DNA from: Prolixibacteraceae bacterium
GTDB lineage: Bacteria > Bacteroidota > Bacteroidia > Bacteroidales > Prolixibacteraceae
NCBI GenBank assembly: GCA_019720755.1
Contig: CP081303.1
Location: 186,001-250,000 of the forward strand
Direction: 5' to 3'
Length of the DNA stretch: 64,000 bases
Positions within the stretch are counted from its first letter, which is position 1; each line of letters opens with the position of its first letter. The notes under the pieces are model-generated. The model was not told the DNA's origin, did no database searches, and saw nothing but the letters and a program-made list of their open reading frames with translations. The translations under genes and the position numbers were made by a program. Shown here in pieces: positions 38,086 through 48,519 of this stretch.

Positions 38086-38483
38086 TGCTTCGACAAGCTC
38101 AGCAACCTTTATAAACAAGTTTTTTGAGTTTTATATAGAGAGTATGGGTCTGTCAGAGAGTTTGTCTCAGTGAGAGTAGGATTATGCTTCGACAAGCTCC
38201 GCAACCTTTATAAACAAGTTTTTTGAGTTTTATATAGAGAGTATGGGTCTGTCAGAGAGTTTGTCTCAGTGAGAGTAGGATTATGCTTCGACAAGCTCAG
38301 CAACCTTTATAAACAAGTTTTTTGAGTTTTATATAGAGAGTATGGGTCTGTCAGAGAGAGTGTCTCAGTGAGAGTAGGATTATGCTTCGACAAGCTCAGC
38401 AACCTTTATAAACAATTTTTTTGAGTTTTATATAGAGAGTATGGGTCTGTCAGAGAGTTTGTTCCCGTGAAAGTAGAATTATG
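38086..38483 (+). repeat. 99-bp tandem satellite from decayed CRISPR repeats
   Basis: Repeat-like elements start every 99 bp: 38053 (repeat 19), 38152, 38251, 38350 and 38449. Each begins GTCAGAGAG, reads GTCTCAGTGAGAGTAGGATTATG in its later part (the last is more diverged), and is followed by the same 65-nt filler with GCTTCGACAAGCTCAGC, AACCTTTATAAACAA and TATAGAGAGTATGGGTC. The last piece resembles a second 5' repeat fragment. The filler is identical between units apart from a few bases, so these are not ordinary spacers. Confidence 0.9.
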
Positions 38484-38630
38484 CTTCGACAAGAGGTTTC
38501 TGAACTCTTCGGTAAGCTCAGAAGCCTCTTGTCAAAGGGCTCTGTAGCCTTTTGAGGATTTGTGTGTTTTTGAGAGCTTAACAAGCTTGTTTCGACAAGT
38601 GTTTTCCTTATTTTAAGTAAGGAAAACAAT
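38484..38630. repeat. Cluster of palindromes at the distal edge of the array
   Basis: GACAAGAGGTTTCTGA (38488-38503) pairs with 38518-38533 at 15 of 16 positions plus one wobble. AAAGGGCT/AGCCTTTT follows (about 38534-38553). TGTTTTCCTTA (38600-38610) pairs exactly with 38618-38628. The first uses the GCTTCGACAAG motif also found in the satellite. REP-like; the last hairpin could also end a crRNA transcript. Confidence 0.7.
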
Positions 38631-38723
38631 GTATTTTACATTTTATTGAATGATTGTGTAATCTAAGACAAGGCACTGCCTAGTCTTAATGGTTGAAAAC
38701 CTGTTGGATTTCAATCGGTTTCT

Positions 38724-39260
38724 TTATTCTGCTTCTTTGGTGTAGTGTAGTTGCACGACGCCGTTATCAAAATACTTTGAAGGTTGTGCTTTGATTTTTA
38801 TTGGGTCGATACCTCCTTTGAAAAGTGGTATGCCTGATCCTAAAATGGTTGGGATTACGGTGATGATATATTCATCGATTAGATTTTTCTCCATCAATAG
38901 TTTTACTACTTCAGATCCTCCATCACAAACGATCGTTTTTCCCTCTTTTTGCTTTAGTTTTGAGATTAGTGTCTCAAGATCTTGGTTGTAGAAGGTGATG
39001 TTGTTTTGGGATGGAATGTCTTGTTTGGTGAGAATATAACAATCCATATTCTCTGCTTGGGGTAGTTTGCCATCGGTGAAAGAGCAGATAATATCGTAAG
39101 TTTTGCGACCTACAATATAGGTGTCTGCTTGGTCGTATAGTGCTTTGTACCCATAGTCTTCTCCCTCTTTTTCTGCGATATTTAGCCAAGTCAGGTCATG
39201 GTCTTCGGTGGCGATATAGCCATCGATACTCATTGCGATAAATAGAACTACTTTTCTCAT
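38724..39260 (-). CDS. Dihydrofolate reductase/RibD C-terminal family protein
   Basis: A 178-aa soluble reductase-fold protein. The start RKVVLFIAMSIDGYIATEDHD is the family signature, and YIVGRKTYDII and VCDGGSEVVKLLMEKNLIDEYIITVIPTILGSGIPLF are the NADPH-binding and C-terminal strands. Members are often annotated as DHFR-like, but the true substrate is unknown and they are seldom the essential FolA. The frame extends to 39380, but the family start MRKVV at ATG 39260 is much more likely. It follows the AraC gene by 76 bp on the same strand. Confidence 0.85.
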   Translation of the reverse strand: MRKVVLFIAMSIDGYIATEDHDLTWLNIAEKEGEDYGYKALYDQADTYIVGRKTYDIICSFTDGKLPQAENMDCYILTKQDIPSQNNITFYNQDLETLISKLKQKEGKTIVCDGGSEVVKLLMEKNLIDEYIITVIPTILGSGIPLFKGGIDPIKIKAQPSKYFDNGVVQLHYTKEAE

Positions 39261-39336
39261 ATTTTTCCTTTTGTATTTTATCTTTTGGACACAAAGAACG
39301 GGAAAAGGTTCAAACAGGGATTGTATAAAATTTACC

Positions 39337-40089
39337 TTATCCGATATTTCTTTGAAAGAATTTCTGTGGTGTCTCTCCACAAAACTTTTTGAAGGTGCGT
39401 ATAAAATGGGACTGGTCGAAGAAACCTACTTCGAGAGCGAGGGCTGCGAGGTTTTTAGTGTTTTTTTGCGACTGTATGGTGATGGCTTGATTAACTCTTT
39501 GAAGTTGTAGAAACTGGTTGGGAGTAATTCCATATGTTTTCTTAAAAAGAGAGATAAGGTGTTTGTTCGAAATGGTATGGCTTTCAAGTGTTTGAATCCT
39601 CTTCTTCTCTTCTATGCTGTTCGAAAGGTGGAAGGCAAGATTCGATACAGGAGTGGGTATGTTCTTAGAAGAGAACAGTGGCTTTAGAAGTTGCTGTAGG
39701 AACCAACTATCGATGGTTGGTTGATTGAAAAAATGATCGTATAGGGCCTCTGCTATTTGATGGAGTAGTGGCGTGTTGAGGTGTTGCTTGATAAGAGAAT
39801 AGCAGTGGGGTTTCATGATGAAACCGATATTGATATAGTTGCCAGATAGTTTTGTCTTAAAAGGGCTCTTCTTTAGACCAGAAAGAAGGGTTTGATGTGA
39901 GGAGCTGTGGGTGTTTATAATAAGGTCGCCCTCCATTTTAAAGGCCCCTTCGTAGTTAAAAATAAGTTCAGTGAAAAGTGGGGCATGATGCCAATGGCTG
40001 GCAGCTTGGTGTGGCGTTGAATCTGCCCAGATAATCTCGATATACTGTGCGAGAGTTGTATTTTGTTCTGGATAATATGTGGCTATCAT
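39337..40089 (-). CDS. AraC family transcriptional regulator
   Basis: A 250-aa DNA-binding protein. The N-terminal part (about 1-140) is a ligand-sensing domain of the type that opens YYPEQNTTLAQYIEIIW. The C-terminal two-helix-turn-helix AraC domain (about 155-248) includes LAALALEVGFFDQSHFIRTFKKFCGETPQKF, the second HTH signature. It probably regulates the adjacent reductase gene, with which it may be co-transcribed. The effector is unknown. Confidence 0.87.
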   Translation of the reverse strand: MIATYYPEQNTTLAQYIEIIWADSTPHQAASHWHHAPLFTELIFNYEGAFKMEGDLIINTHSSSHQTLLSGLKKSPFKTKLSGNYINIGFIMKPHCYSLIKQHLNTPLLHQIAEALYDHFFNQPTIDSWFLQQLLKPLFSSKNIPTPVSNLAFHLSNSIEEKKRIQTLESHTISNKHLISLFKKTYGITPNQFLQLQRVNQAITIQSQKNTKNLAALALEVGFFDQSHFIRTFKKFCGETPQKFFQRNIG

Positions 40090-40162
40090 AATCCTTGAGT
40101 TGAGTGAGGGATGTTTATAAAAATGGAGGATACCCTACCGAAGGTAGACTATCCTCTATCTG

Positions 40163-40849
40163 TTACATATCCTCTTCGTCTAAAAGATCTGGTCTAATTT
40201 TCTTTGTTCTTTCATAAGCTTGTTCAAGCTTCCACTCTTCTACTTTTTTCTCATTTCCTGAGAGAAGAATTTCTGGAACCTTCCATCCCTTATATTCTGC
40301 AGGACGGGTGTAAACAGGAGGGCTCAATAGCCCATCTTGAAAAGAGTCTGTTAGCGCAGATGTTTCGTCGGACAATACGCCTGGGATTAGTCGGATGATG
40401 GCATCGCAAACAATGGCTGCAGCCAACTCTCCTCCAGTAAGGACGTAGTCTCCAATGGTGATCTCTTTGGTAATAAAATGATCTCGAACTCTCTGATCCA
40501 CTCCTTTGTAGTGTCCACAAAGAATGATCAAGTTTCCTTGTAAAGATAGGGTGTTGGCATCTTGTTGGACAAAAGGTTTGCCATCGGGAGTCATATAGAT
40601 CACGTCATCATACTCTCTTTCTGACTTAAGATGGTTGATAAGACGTTCGATAGGCTCAATGGTCATCACCATTCCAGCAGTAGTACTAAATGCATAGTCG
40701 TCTACTTTACGATGTTTGTCGGTAGACCAATCTCGAATGTTATGTACATGTATTTCGGCAAGACCTTTGTCTTGAGCTCTCTTCATAATAGAGTGGTTGA
40801 AAGGACTCTCCAACAGCTCAGGCACTACGGTAAGTATATCAATTCTCAT
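40163..40849 (-). CDS. trmD: tRNA (guanine-37-N1)-methyltransferase TrmD
   Basis: A 228-aa SPOUT methyltransferase that makes m1G37 in tRNAs. The knot region reads [19 protein letters not shown] and [21 protein letters not shown], and [25 protein letters not shown] is the C-terminal signature. The motif expected as DDYxFGGxAGMVM reads [13 protein letters not shown] (Ser55-Thr56-Thr57), so the glycines are replaced; the rest is canonical. Monocistronic, not in the usual rpsP-rimM-trmD-rplS operon. Confidence 0.95.
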   Translation of the reverse strand: MRIDILTVVPELLESPFNHSIMKRAQDKGLAEIHVHNIRDWSTDKHRKVDDYAFSTTAGMVMTIEPIERLINHLKSEREYDDVIYMTPDGKPFVQQDANTLSLQGNLIILCGHYKGVDQRVRDHFITKEITIGDYVLTGGELAAAIVCDAIIRLIPGVLSDETSALTDSFQDGLLSPPVYTRPAEYKGWKVPEILLSGNEKKVEEWKLEQAYERTKKIRPDLLDEEDM

Positions 40850-41295
40850 GTTCTAATCAAATGATTTAAGGTGCAAAGGTAGGTTAGAAGTATCTTTTTT
40901 TCAAATATAAGTCTCAGCGATTCTATATGAGATTAAAAAAAGGATGGTGCTGATATTCTGTATTTTGAATTTCGATTGTCTCTTATTTGGGTGTTTTTTC
41001 ATTTTATTTAAATGGTGAGGCTCTGTCTGTTTAATACGATGGAAGAGAAATAGGTGGCTGTTTGGGGGGATGATTCTAGGAGGGGTAGAGTTACCCAAAA
41101 GGGCTATTTGGATGAAAAAAATATTATTAAGAATCAAAATATGATTGGCTTGGTTTCTTTATTAGATCTAAAGTAGTATATTTATAGACAAGACATCTAG
41201 TATAGAGTTTTTTATATTCTCAGTAGCCAGAGGATAAACATAGGTTTTTGTCGGTTTTCCGTGCTACTGAATTAATCCATATTTAGAAATAAAAT
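40850..41295. other. Divergent intergenic region
   Basis: 446 bp between trmD and the DUF349 gene. It contains a small GGGTA-gagt-TACCC hairpin near 41085 and a G-rich stretch around 41065-41090. No convincing ORF or RNA gene. Confidence 0.5.
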
Positions 41296-43140
41296 ATGAG
41301 TAAAATGGACGGCGACTTGCAAGAAATGAACACAGACAATCAGTCTGTTGAGAATGAAAAGAGTTTGGAATCCTCAAAAGAGGCTAAATCGATTCATCTA
41401 AGTGATATTGTTGACGAGAGTAAGGAATTCTCTATGTCAAACAAAGAAGAGTTGATCTCGGATATGAAGAAGTTGATGAAATATCCAAATATTTCAGAAA
41501 TACGAGATTCTGTCGAAAAGATCGAAAAGTCTTTTTCTGCTTTTAAGATTGTTGAAAATCAACAGTTGAAAGATGCATTTATTGCATCGGGTGAGAAAGA
41601 GGAGGATTTTGCTCCACCTATTGATCTTCTAGAAAAAGATTTTCGAGATTTGATGCAACAGTATCATGAAAGACGTAAAAACTTGCGTGCTCAAAAAGAG
41701 TCAATGCAAAAGGCAAATTTGATTGAAAAAGAGAATATCATTCAGGAGATCAAAGGTTACCTTGAGGGCAAAAGTTTTGCGAAAAATGAATACGATAGAG
41801 TGAGAGAGTTACAAACTCTTTGGGGAAAAACAGGTCCCGTTCCTTCAGATAAATACAAAGAACAGAACGAAAGGTATCGATTTGCTCTCGATCAGTTTTA
41901 TGATTATGTTCGAATCAATAGAGAATTTATTGAGGTAGATCAAAAGAAAAATGAGGATTTGAAGAGTGAGCTTTGTGAAGCAGTAGAGGCTTTGGCTCAA
42001 TCGGAAGATTCAGTGGATGCTTTCAAGGAGCTTCAACTTCTACATGAGAGATGGAAAGAGATCGGGTTTGTGCGCTCTGATGTAAAACAGCCGTTATGGG
42101 ATCGTTTTAGTGCAGCTACTTCTGTTGTCAATAAGAATTACCATGCATATCAGAATGGCCGTAGAGTAAAACAAAACCAAGATATTGAGAAGAAAAAAGA
42201 GTTAACGCAGAGAATCACAGATATTATCACTCAAGAATTTGAGCGTTACAAAGATATTAGTGCCTACACTGACGAGGTGGTTGCGCTACAGAAATCATGG
42301 AAAGAGCTTGGGATCTACTATATGAAAGAGGATCGCAAGTTAAGCGAAACGTTTAGAAATGGATGTAACATGTTCTTTGCCCAGAAGCGTAAATTGCAGA
42401 AGGAGTTGAAGATGTTATATCAAGATGTTATTGATAGAAAAGAGGCGATTTGTAAAGAAGCCGAATTGCTTACTGCTAGTGAAGATCTTGAGTCTACCAC
42501 TGCTCGCTTGATTGAACTTCAACGTGATTGGAAGGGTGCTGGTAATGTACCACCAAAAATGAGTGAAGAGATATGGCAGCGTTTCAAAAAAGCGTGTGAT
42601 TCGTTCTTTGATCGTAAGAAGGGAGTGCAGAAAGCCAGTGTGGCAGAAGAGAAAACCCATTACGAGCAGAAGCTCTCTTTAATGGAGCTGGTTGACACTT
42701 TTGTGTCAACAGGGGATATTGAAGAAGATAGTGCGAAAATTAGAGACTTTATTAAACAATGGGATGCCATTGGCATGGTCCCTAAGAATAAAGTGGTTGA
42801 ATTGAATAAGAGATATCATTCGACTTTGGATGCTGCTTTGGAGAAGGTGGACCTTAATCCTAAAGAAAAAGTGCTTTTCCGTTTTAATATGAGATTGGAG
42901 AGCATGCAAAAAAGTCGTGATAGAGAGTATCTTCTAAATAAAGAGCGTAATAACCTTCTCGCTAAGATGGAGAAATTGCAAGGTGAATTGAGAACCACAA
43001 AAAACAATATGGGATTCTTCGCTTCAGCTGTAGACTCTCCTCTTATGAAAGAGGTAAACGACCGTATGGATCACTTGCAAACTCAATTAAGTGAGTTTTC
43101 TCTACAGTTAGATCGTGTAAATGCGCTTTTAAGAGAATAA
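41296..43140 (+). CDS. DUF349 repeat protein
   Basis: A 614-aa, highly charged, mostly helical cytoplasmic protein. An acidic N-terminus is followed by about five DUF349 units with the core L-Q-x-x-W-K-x-x-G-x-(V/I) and a later F-x-x-x-C-x-x-F-F: LQTLWGKTGPVPSDKYKEQ, LQLLHERWKEIGFVRSDV, LQKSWKELGIYYMKEDRKL, LQRDWKGAGNVPPKMSEEI, FIKQWDAIGMVPKNKVVEL. The end (about 545-614) is a coiled coil. It is common in Bacteroidota and its function is not established. Its own terminator separates it from pyrG. Confidence 0.87.
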   Translation: MSKMDGDLQEMNTDNQSVENEKSLESSKEAKSIHLSDIVDESKEFSMSNKEELISDMKKLMKYPNISEIRDSVEKIEKSFSAFKIVENQQLKDAFIASGEKEEDFAPPIDLLEKDFRDLMQQYHERRKNLRAQKESMQKANLIEKENIIQEIKGYLEGKSFAKNEYDRVRELQTLWGKTGPVPSDKYKEQNERYRFALDQFYDYVRINREFIEVDQKKNEDLKSELCEAVEALAQSEDSVDAFKELQLLHERWKEIGFVRSDVKQPLWDRFSAATSVVNKNYHAYQNGRRVKQNQDIEKKKELTQRITDIITQEFERYKDISAYTDEVVALQKSWKELGIYYMKEDRKLSETFRNGCNMFFAQKRKLQKELKMLYQDVIDRKEAICKEAELLTASEDLESTTARLIELQRDWKGAGNVPPKMSEEIWQRFKKACDSFFDRKKGVQKASVAEEKTHYEQKLSLMELVDTFVSTGDIEEDSAKIRDFIKQWDAIGMVPKNKVVELNKRYHSTLDAALEKVDLNPKEKVLFRFNMRLESMQKSRDREYLLNKERNNLLAKMEKLQGELRTTKNNMGFFASAVDSPLMKEVNDRMDHLQTQLSEFSLQLDRVNALLRE

Positions 43141-43171
43141 CAGTCCTTTTTTAGACGAGTATTTTATGAAA

Positions 43172-43206
43172 TAGTTTCTCTTTTTTCGAAAGAGAAACTA
43201 TTTTTG
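43172..43206 (+). terminator. Intrinsic terminator after the DUF349 gene
   Basis: AGTTTCTCTTT (43173-43183) pairs exactly with AAAGAGAAACT (43189-43199), followed by ATTTTTG. Confidence 0.85.
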
Positions 43207-43286
43207 CATCATTAAATTAGGTGGCATAGAAGTTCCAATAATCCATTTTTTATTTGTTACTTTGTATGCTTTGTAAACAGCACTAA

Positions 43287-44906
<1,620 letters not shown>

Positions 44907-44919
44907 TTAGAATAAGTAT

Positions 44920-46851
44920 ATGGACAAGAACACGTTAAAGGCATTTGCGCTGATTTTTCTTATCCTGATTGGTGCGCAGTATTTTATGTCGCCGTCGGAA
45001 GAGGAACAGGCAGAAATGCAACGTCAACAAGATTCCATCGCAGCCCTAGATACACAGACTACTGTGAAAGGGGATGTGGTTAAGATGGAAGAATTAACCC
45101 CTGCCTTAAATGATTCTGCTCGCATCGCGATGCAGAAGTCACAACTAGGCTCTTTTGGTGATGCTGTAGTTGGGAAAGAGGAGTTTGTTACATTGGAAAA
45201 CAACTTGATGAAAGTGAAGTTGTCGACCAAAGGAGGACGTGTATATTCAGTAGAATTAAAAGACTATAAACGTTTTGATGGTTCGCCTTTGATTCTGTTT
45301 GATGGCGATATGAACCGTTTTGGTTTACGCTTTAATTCCATCCAGAATGGTGCTCCTATTGAGACAAATAAACTATTTTTCACCTCTTCTGTACAAGGGA
45401 CATTGGTTGCTTCAGGTCCTGACGTTCCTAAAGGCAAAGAGGCAAAATTAAAGTTTAACAAAGAGAATCCAGGTAAGAGTGTAGAGACTAATATGACACT
45501 AAAAACTGCAGAAGGTGCAGTGATTCAGTATCAATATAGCTTGCCATATAACACTTATCTATTAAACTATAAGATCGCAACGCATAATCTTCCTAAGGTA
45601 GCTACTGGACAGAACGGATTTATGCAGATCGATTGGAGTTCTCATATTCCACGTCAAGAAGCAAGTTCTAAATATGGAGAGGATACACACACTACCGTGA
45701 TGTATCGTGAGCTTCTTAAAAAAGGACGTGGTGACGTAGATGATCTAGGTGTGTCGAAAGATAATAACGAAAAGATCGAGGGTAAGGTAGAGTGGATTGC
45801 TTTTAAGCAACTTTTCTTCTCATCTATCTTGGTTAATCAATCAGGTTTTACTCATTCGGATATGTCTATTAAGACAGAGGTGAATGACTCTACTGCCTAT
45901 TTGGCACGTATGAATGCTGAGATGGATCTTCCTTTTGATGCGAGTAAGGCAAATAACAACTATAACCTAACATTCTATTTCGGTCCAAACAAGTACTCAA
46001 TCTTGAGTCAGCAGAGTGATTTAGAATTTGATCATCTAATTCAGCTTGGATGGGGTATTTTTGGATGGGTTAATAAGTATCTTGTAATTCCAGTTTTCAA
46101 TTTCTTAAGTAAGTATATTGGAAGTTATGGTGTTATCATTCTACTGTTGACTATCATTATTAAGTTGATTATTTTCCCATTTACTTTCAAATCATATAAG
46201 TCTCAGGCTAAGATGCGAGTGTTGAAGCCAGAGATTGATGAGATTCAGAAAAAGTATGGTAAGGAGAAAGCGATGGAAGCACAACAAGCAACCATGGCAT
46301 TGTATAAGAAAGCGGGAGTAAACCCTATGGGTGGATGTATTCCAATGCTTTTCCAAATGCCTATTGTGATTGCTATGTTCCGATTCTTCCCGGTATCGAT
46401 AGAGTTGCGTCAACAATCATTCTTGTGGGCTCATGACCTTTCAACTTATGATTCTATCTTTCATCTTCCTTTTACTATTCCTTTTTATGGGGATCATGTT
46501 AGTTTGTTCTGTCTATTAATGACTGTTACAAACATTCTCTATATGAAATATAATAGTGAGATGACAGGCTCGTCTAGTGCAATGCCAGGAATGAAAGGAA
46601 TGATGTACATGATGCCAGTGATGTTCTTGTTCATGTTTAACAATTATGCATCTGGTCTATCATACTACTATTTCCTATCACTTTTGATCACTTTTATTCA
46701 AATGTTTTTTGTAAAACGAATGATCAATGAAGATGCTATTCGTAATCAGATTGCGAAGAATAAGAAGAAGAAAGTGAAGAAATCAAAATGGCAGACGAGA
46801 ATGGAAGAGATGGCTCGTCAGCAACAAGAGACTGCTAAGAAAAGAAAATAG
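44920..46851 (+). CDS. yidC: Membrane protein insertase YidC
   Basis: A 643-aa inner-membrane insertase. The first membrane segment (about 5-24) is followed by a large periplasmic beta domain (about 60-365) and the conserved five-segment core (about 375-610). The cytoplasmic hairpin reads FKSYKSQAKMRVLKPEIDEIQKKYG, and VNPMGGCIPMLFQMPIVIAMF is the family hallmark. The tail is strongly basic (KNKKKKVKKSKW), as in ribosome-binding YidC proteins. Second gene of the pyrG operon. Confidence 0.96.
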   Translation: MDKNTLKAFALIFLILIGAQYFMSPSEEEQAEMQRQQDSIAALDTQTTVKGDVVKMEELTPALNDSARIAMQKSQLGSFGDAVVGKEEFVTLENNLMKVKLSTKGGRVYSVELKDYKRFDGSPLILFDGDMNRFGLRFNSIQNGAPIETNKLFFTSSVQGTLVASGPDVPKGKEAKLKFNKENPGKSVETNMTLKTAEGAVIQYQYSLPYNTYLLNYKIATHNLPKVATGQNGFMQIDWSSHIPRQEASSKYGEDTHTTVMYRELLKKGRGDVDDLGVSKDNNEKIEGKVEWIAFKQLFFSSILVNQSGFTHSDMSIKTEVNDSTAYLARMNAEMDLPFDASKANNNYNLTFYFGPNKYSILSQQSDLEFDHLIQLGWGIFGWVNKYLVIPVFNFLSKYIGSYGVIILLLTIIIKLIIFPFTFKSYKSQAKMRVLKPEIDEIQKKYGKEKAMEAQQATMALYKKAGVNPMGGCIPMLFQMPIVIAMFRFFPVSIELRQQSFLWAHDLSTYDSIFHLPFTIPFYGDHVSLFCLLMTVTNILYMKYNSEMTGSSSAMPGMKGMMYMMPVMFLFMFNNYASGLSYYYFLSLLITFIQMFFVKRMINEDAIRNQIAKNKKKKVKKSKWQTRMEEMARQQQETAKKRK

Positions 46852-46874
46852 TAATATCCCTTGTTTATTAGATA

Positions 46875-46911
46875 TAAAAAAACCTTCATCATATGATGAA
46901 GGTTTTTTTGT
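46875..46911. terminator. Bidirectional terminator yidC/yccF
   Basis: A perfect palindrome AACCTTCATCATATGATGAAGGTT flanked by A7 on the left and T7 on the right. Confidence 0.9.
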
Positions 46912-46921
46912 ATCTAATGCT

Positions 46922-47287
46922 TTAGTTAATATCATAACTAAATGGAAGTATGGCCAATCGGGCTAATTTGAAGTGCTGTCTTCCCCAAGGAATTCCTATG
47001 ATGGTAATGGATAGAAGAATGCCAAAGAAAATATGGGTAAGACATATGCTCCAGCCTCCAAGAAGTATCCATACAATATTAAGGAGTAGATTTAAACAGC
47101 CATCATTGGGCTTATAGCTTAATTCCGTTCCAAAAGGCCATAGTACGACTGCTGCGTATTTAAAACATTGAAGCCCCCAAGGAATTCCAATAATCGTTAT
47201 ACAGTAGAATATCCCAGCTAAAAGGTATTCTATTGCAGTGATAAATCCTCCAAAGATTAGCCATATAAGGTTCCCGATAATTTTCAT
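46922..47287 (-). CDS. yccF: YccF domain membrane protein
   Basis: A 121-aa inner-membrane protein made of two tandem YccF units. Each has two hydrophobic segments and the signature TIIGIPWG (ITIIGIPWGLQCFKYA and ITIIGIPWGRQHFKLARLA). The total length and duplicated build match the family. Function is unknown. Single gene with its own terminator. Confidence 0.92.
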   Translation of the reverse strand: MKIIGNLIWLIFGGFITAIEYLLAGIFYCITIIGIPWGLQCFKYAAVVLWPFGTELSYKPNDGCLNLLLNIVWILLGGWSICLTHIFFGILLSITIIGIPWGRQHFKLARLAILPFSYDIN

Positions 47288-47409
47288 CGTGATATAGTTT
47301 TAGTTTTTCTATATAAATATAGTAATAATCAGTATTTTATCCATAAATTAATTGTTGTTGGAGTATTTTTGTATTATCGTTGTGAAGTGCAATGTTAAAA
47401 AAAGACATA

Positions 47410-48054
47410 ATGAATAAGGGGATAAAAAGAGAGGTTGATATCTCTCAATGGAACCGAGCCGAACATTTCAATTTCTTTTCTACTATGGATAATCCATTAT
47501 ATGGTATCTGTTTAGAGGTAGATGCAACTTTAGCTTTTAAACGATGTAAGAATCAAAAGATCTCTTTTTTCTTATTTTATATGCATGCGATGGGAAAAGC
47601 TTTACAAGAAGTGGAGAGTTTCCGTTATCGTATTGAGGATGGAAAATTGTTTTGTTACGATTTTGTGGAGTTGGGCTCTACCATCGGAAGAGAGGATGAG
47701 ACTTTTGGGTTTGCCCTATTAAGGTATAATGAGAACTTTGATGTTTTTTGTGCCGATGCTTCCAAAGAGATTGAGCAGGTAAATGCCACTCCTGGTATCT
47801 GCCTTGATGCCAATCATGAAATGAATAATGTGGTGTTTTGCTCTACTATCCCTTGGTTGCGATTTACAGGTTTAACGCATGCAATGAATCATGATCCAAA
47901 AGATTCTGTTCCAAGAATAACATTTGGGAAATGTTCGAAGGATGGCGATTCTTTTAAACTACCTGTTGCAATCTATGTACACCATGCATTGGTGGATGCG
48001 ATACATATTGGCAAGTTGGTGGATCGTTTTCAACACTATCTAGACTGTCCATAA
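47410..48054 (+). CDS. Chloramphenicol acetyltransferase-fold protein
   Basis: A 214-aa protein of the CAT family. KREVDISQWNRAEHFNFFSTMDN is the typical start, and PRITFGK and VAIYVHHALVDAIHIGKLVDRFQ carry the C-terminal motif. The catalytic His (His191-His192 pair) and Asp196 are kept, but the usual DG is DA at 196-197. It should form a CoA-dependent acyltransferase trimer. Many chromosomal Bacteroidota members act on unknown substrates, so drug resistance should not be assumed. An upstream ATG at 47392 is also possible. The stop codon sits in the loop of a 19-bp hairpin. Confidence 0.82.
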   Translation: MNKGIKREVDISQWNRAEHFNFFSTMDNPLYGICLEVDATLAFKRCKNQKISFFLFYMHAMGKALQEVESFRYRIEDGKLFCYDFVELGSTIGREDETFGFALLRYNENFDVFCADASKEIEQVNATPGICLDANHEMNNVVFCSTIPWLRFTGLTHAMNHDPKDSVPRITFGKCSKDGDSFKLPVAIYVHHALVDAIHIGKLVDRFQHYLDCP

Positions 48055-48074
48055 TGACAGTCTAGATGGTGTTG
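48031..48074. terminator. 19-bp hairpin spanning the stop codon of the CAT-like gene
   Basis: CAACACTATCTAGACTGTC (48031-48049) pairs with 48056-48074 with one wobble. The loop CATAAT contains the stop TAA. A T7 run follows 10 nt later. It lies between convergent genes and probably ends both. Confidence 0.7.
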
Positions 48075-48078
48075 AAAG

Positions 48079-48510
48079 CTATTTTTTTAAGATGAAATCT
48101 TTCTCGATATATTTTGAGTATTGAGAAAGTGCTTCTTTTAATGATTCTTTTCTTGAATCCGATAGGAATTTAATACTATATACTCTTCTAGAGTTTTTGG
48201 TTTCAATAAATAGTGTCTCTTCTTCAATTCCCCATTGGTTCATATGGTTTAGATGGATCCATTCGGGTTTTAACTTCCCTTTCCACTTAATAACAATACT
48301 CTTTGGTTGAAGAATGATGTTACAGGTGTTTAAGTTGAAGAAGTTCGTATAAAGGATTACTCCGATCCAAATACAAAGTACTAGCACCGCATTTATTTCC
48401 CAATTGGTACTTCCTAAAACAAGAATTGCAATGGTGGATATTAAGGTTAGAATCCCTCCAATAATCTTCTGTTTTTTGAGATGGGGATTCATATTTATGA
48501 TTGCTTTCAT
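48079..48510 (-). CDS. Small membrane protein of unknown function
   Basis: A 143-aa protein with two adjacent membrane segments (about 15-35 and 38-58) followed by a soluble beta-rich domain (about 60-130) with IILQPKSIVIKWKGKLKPEW and RRVYSIKFLSDSRKESLKEA. The layout resembles small PH-domain membrane proteins and the soluble part of the pair at 26.9-28.3 kb, but similarity is weak. It lies 9 bp after the acyl-CoA synthetase gene, so it is in the same operon. No function assigned. Confidence 0.65.
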   Translation of the reverse strand: MKAIINMNPHLKKQKIIGGILTLISTIAILVLGSTNWEINAVLVLCIWIGVILYTNFFNLNTCNIILQPKSIVIKWKGKLKPEWIHLNHMNQWGIEEETLFIETKNSRRVYSIKFLSDSRKESLKEALSQYSKYIEKDFILKK

Positions 48511-48519
48511 ATGGTTTTA

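Noticed and set aside
36394-38723. Cas genes hidden near the array
   Set aside because: All frames from 35.8 to 40.9 kb were read; the real genes are a nucleosidase, a reductase, an AraC regulator and TrmD. None resembles Cas1, Cas2, Cas6, Cas9, Cas12 or Cas13.
40901-41137. 78-residue open frame on the minus strand upstream of trmD
   Set aside because: Low-complexity AT-rich composition, no domain, and it sits in the promoter gap.
47410-48054. Calling the CAT-like gene a chloramphenicol resistance gene
   Set aside because: Family membership alone does not support it; the context is not a resistance locus and the motif is altered.
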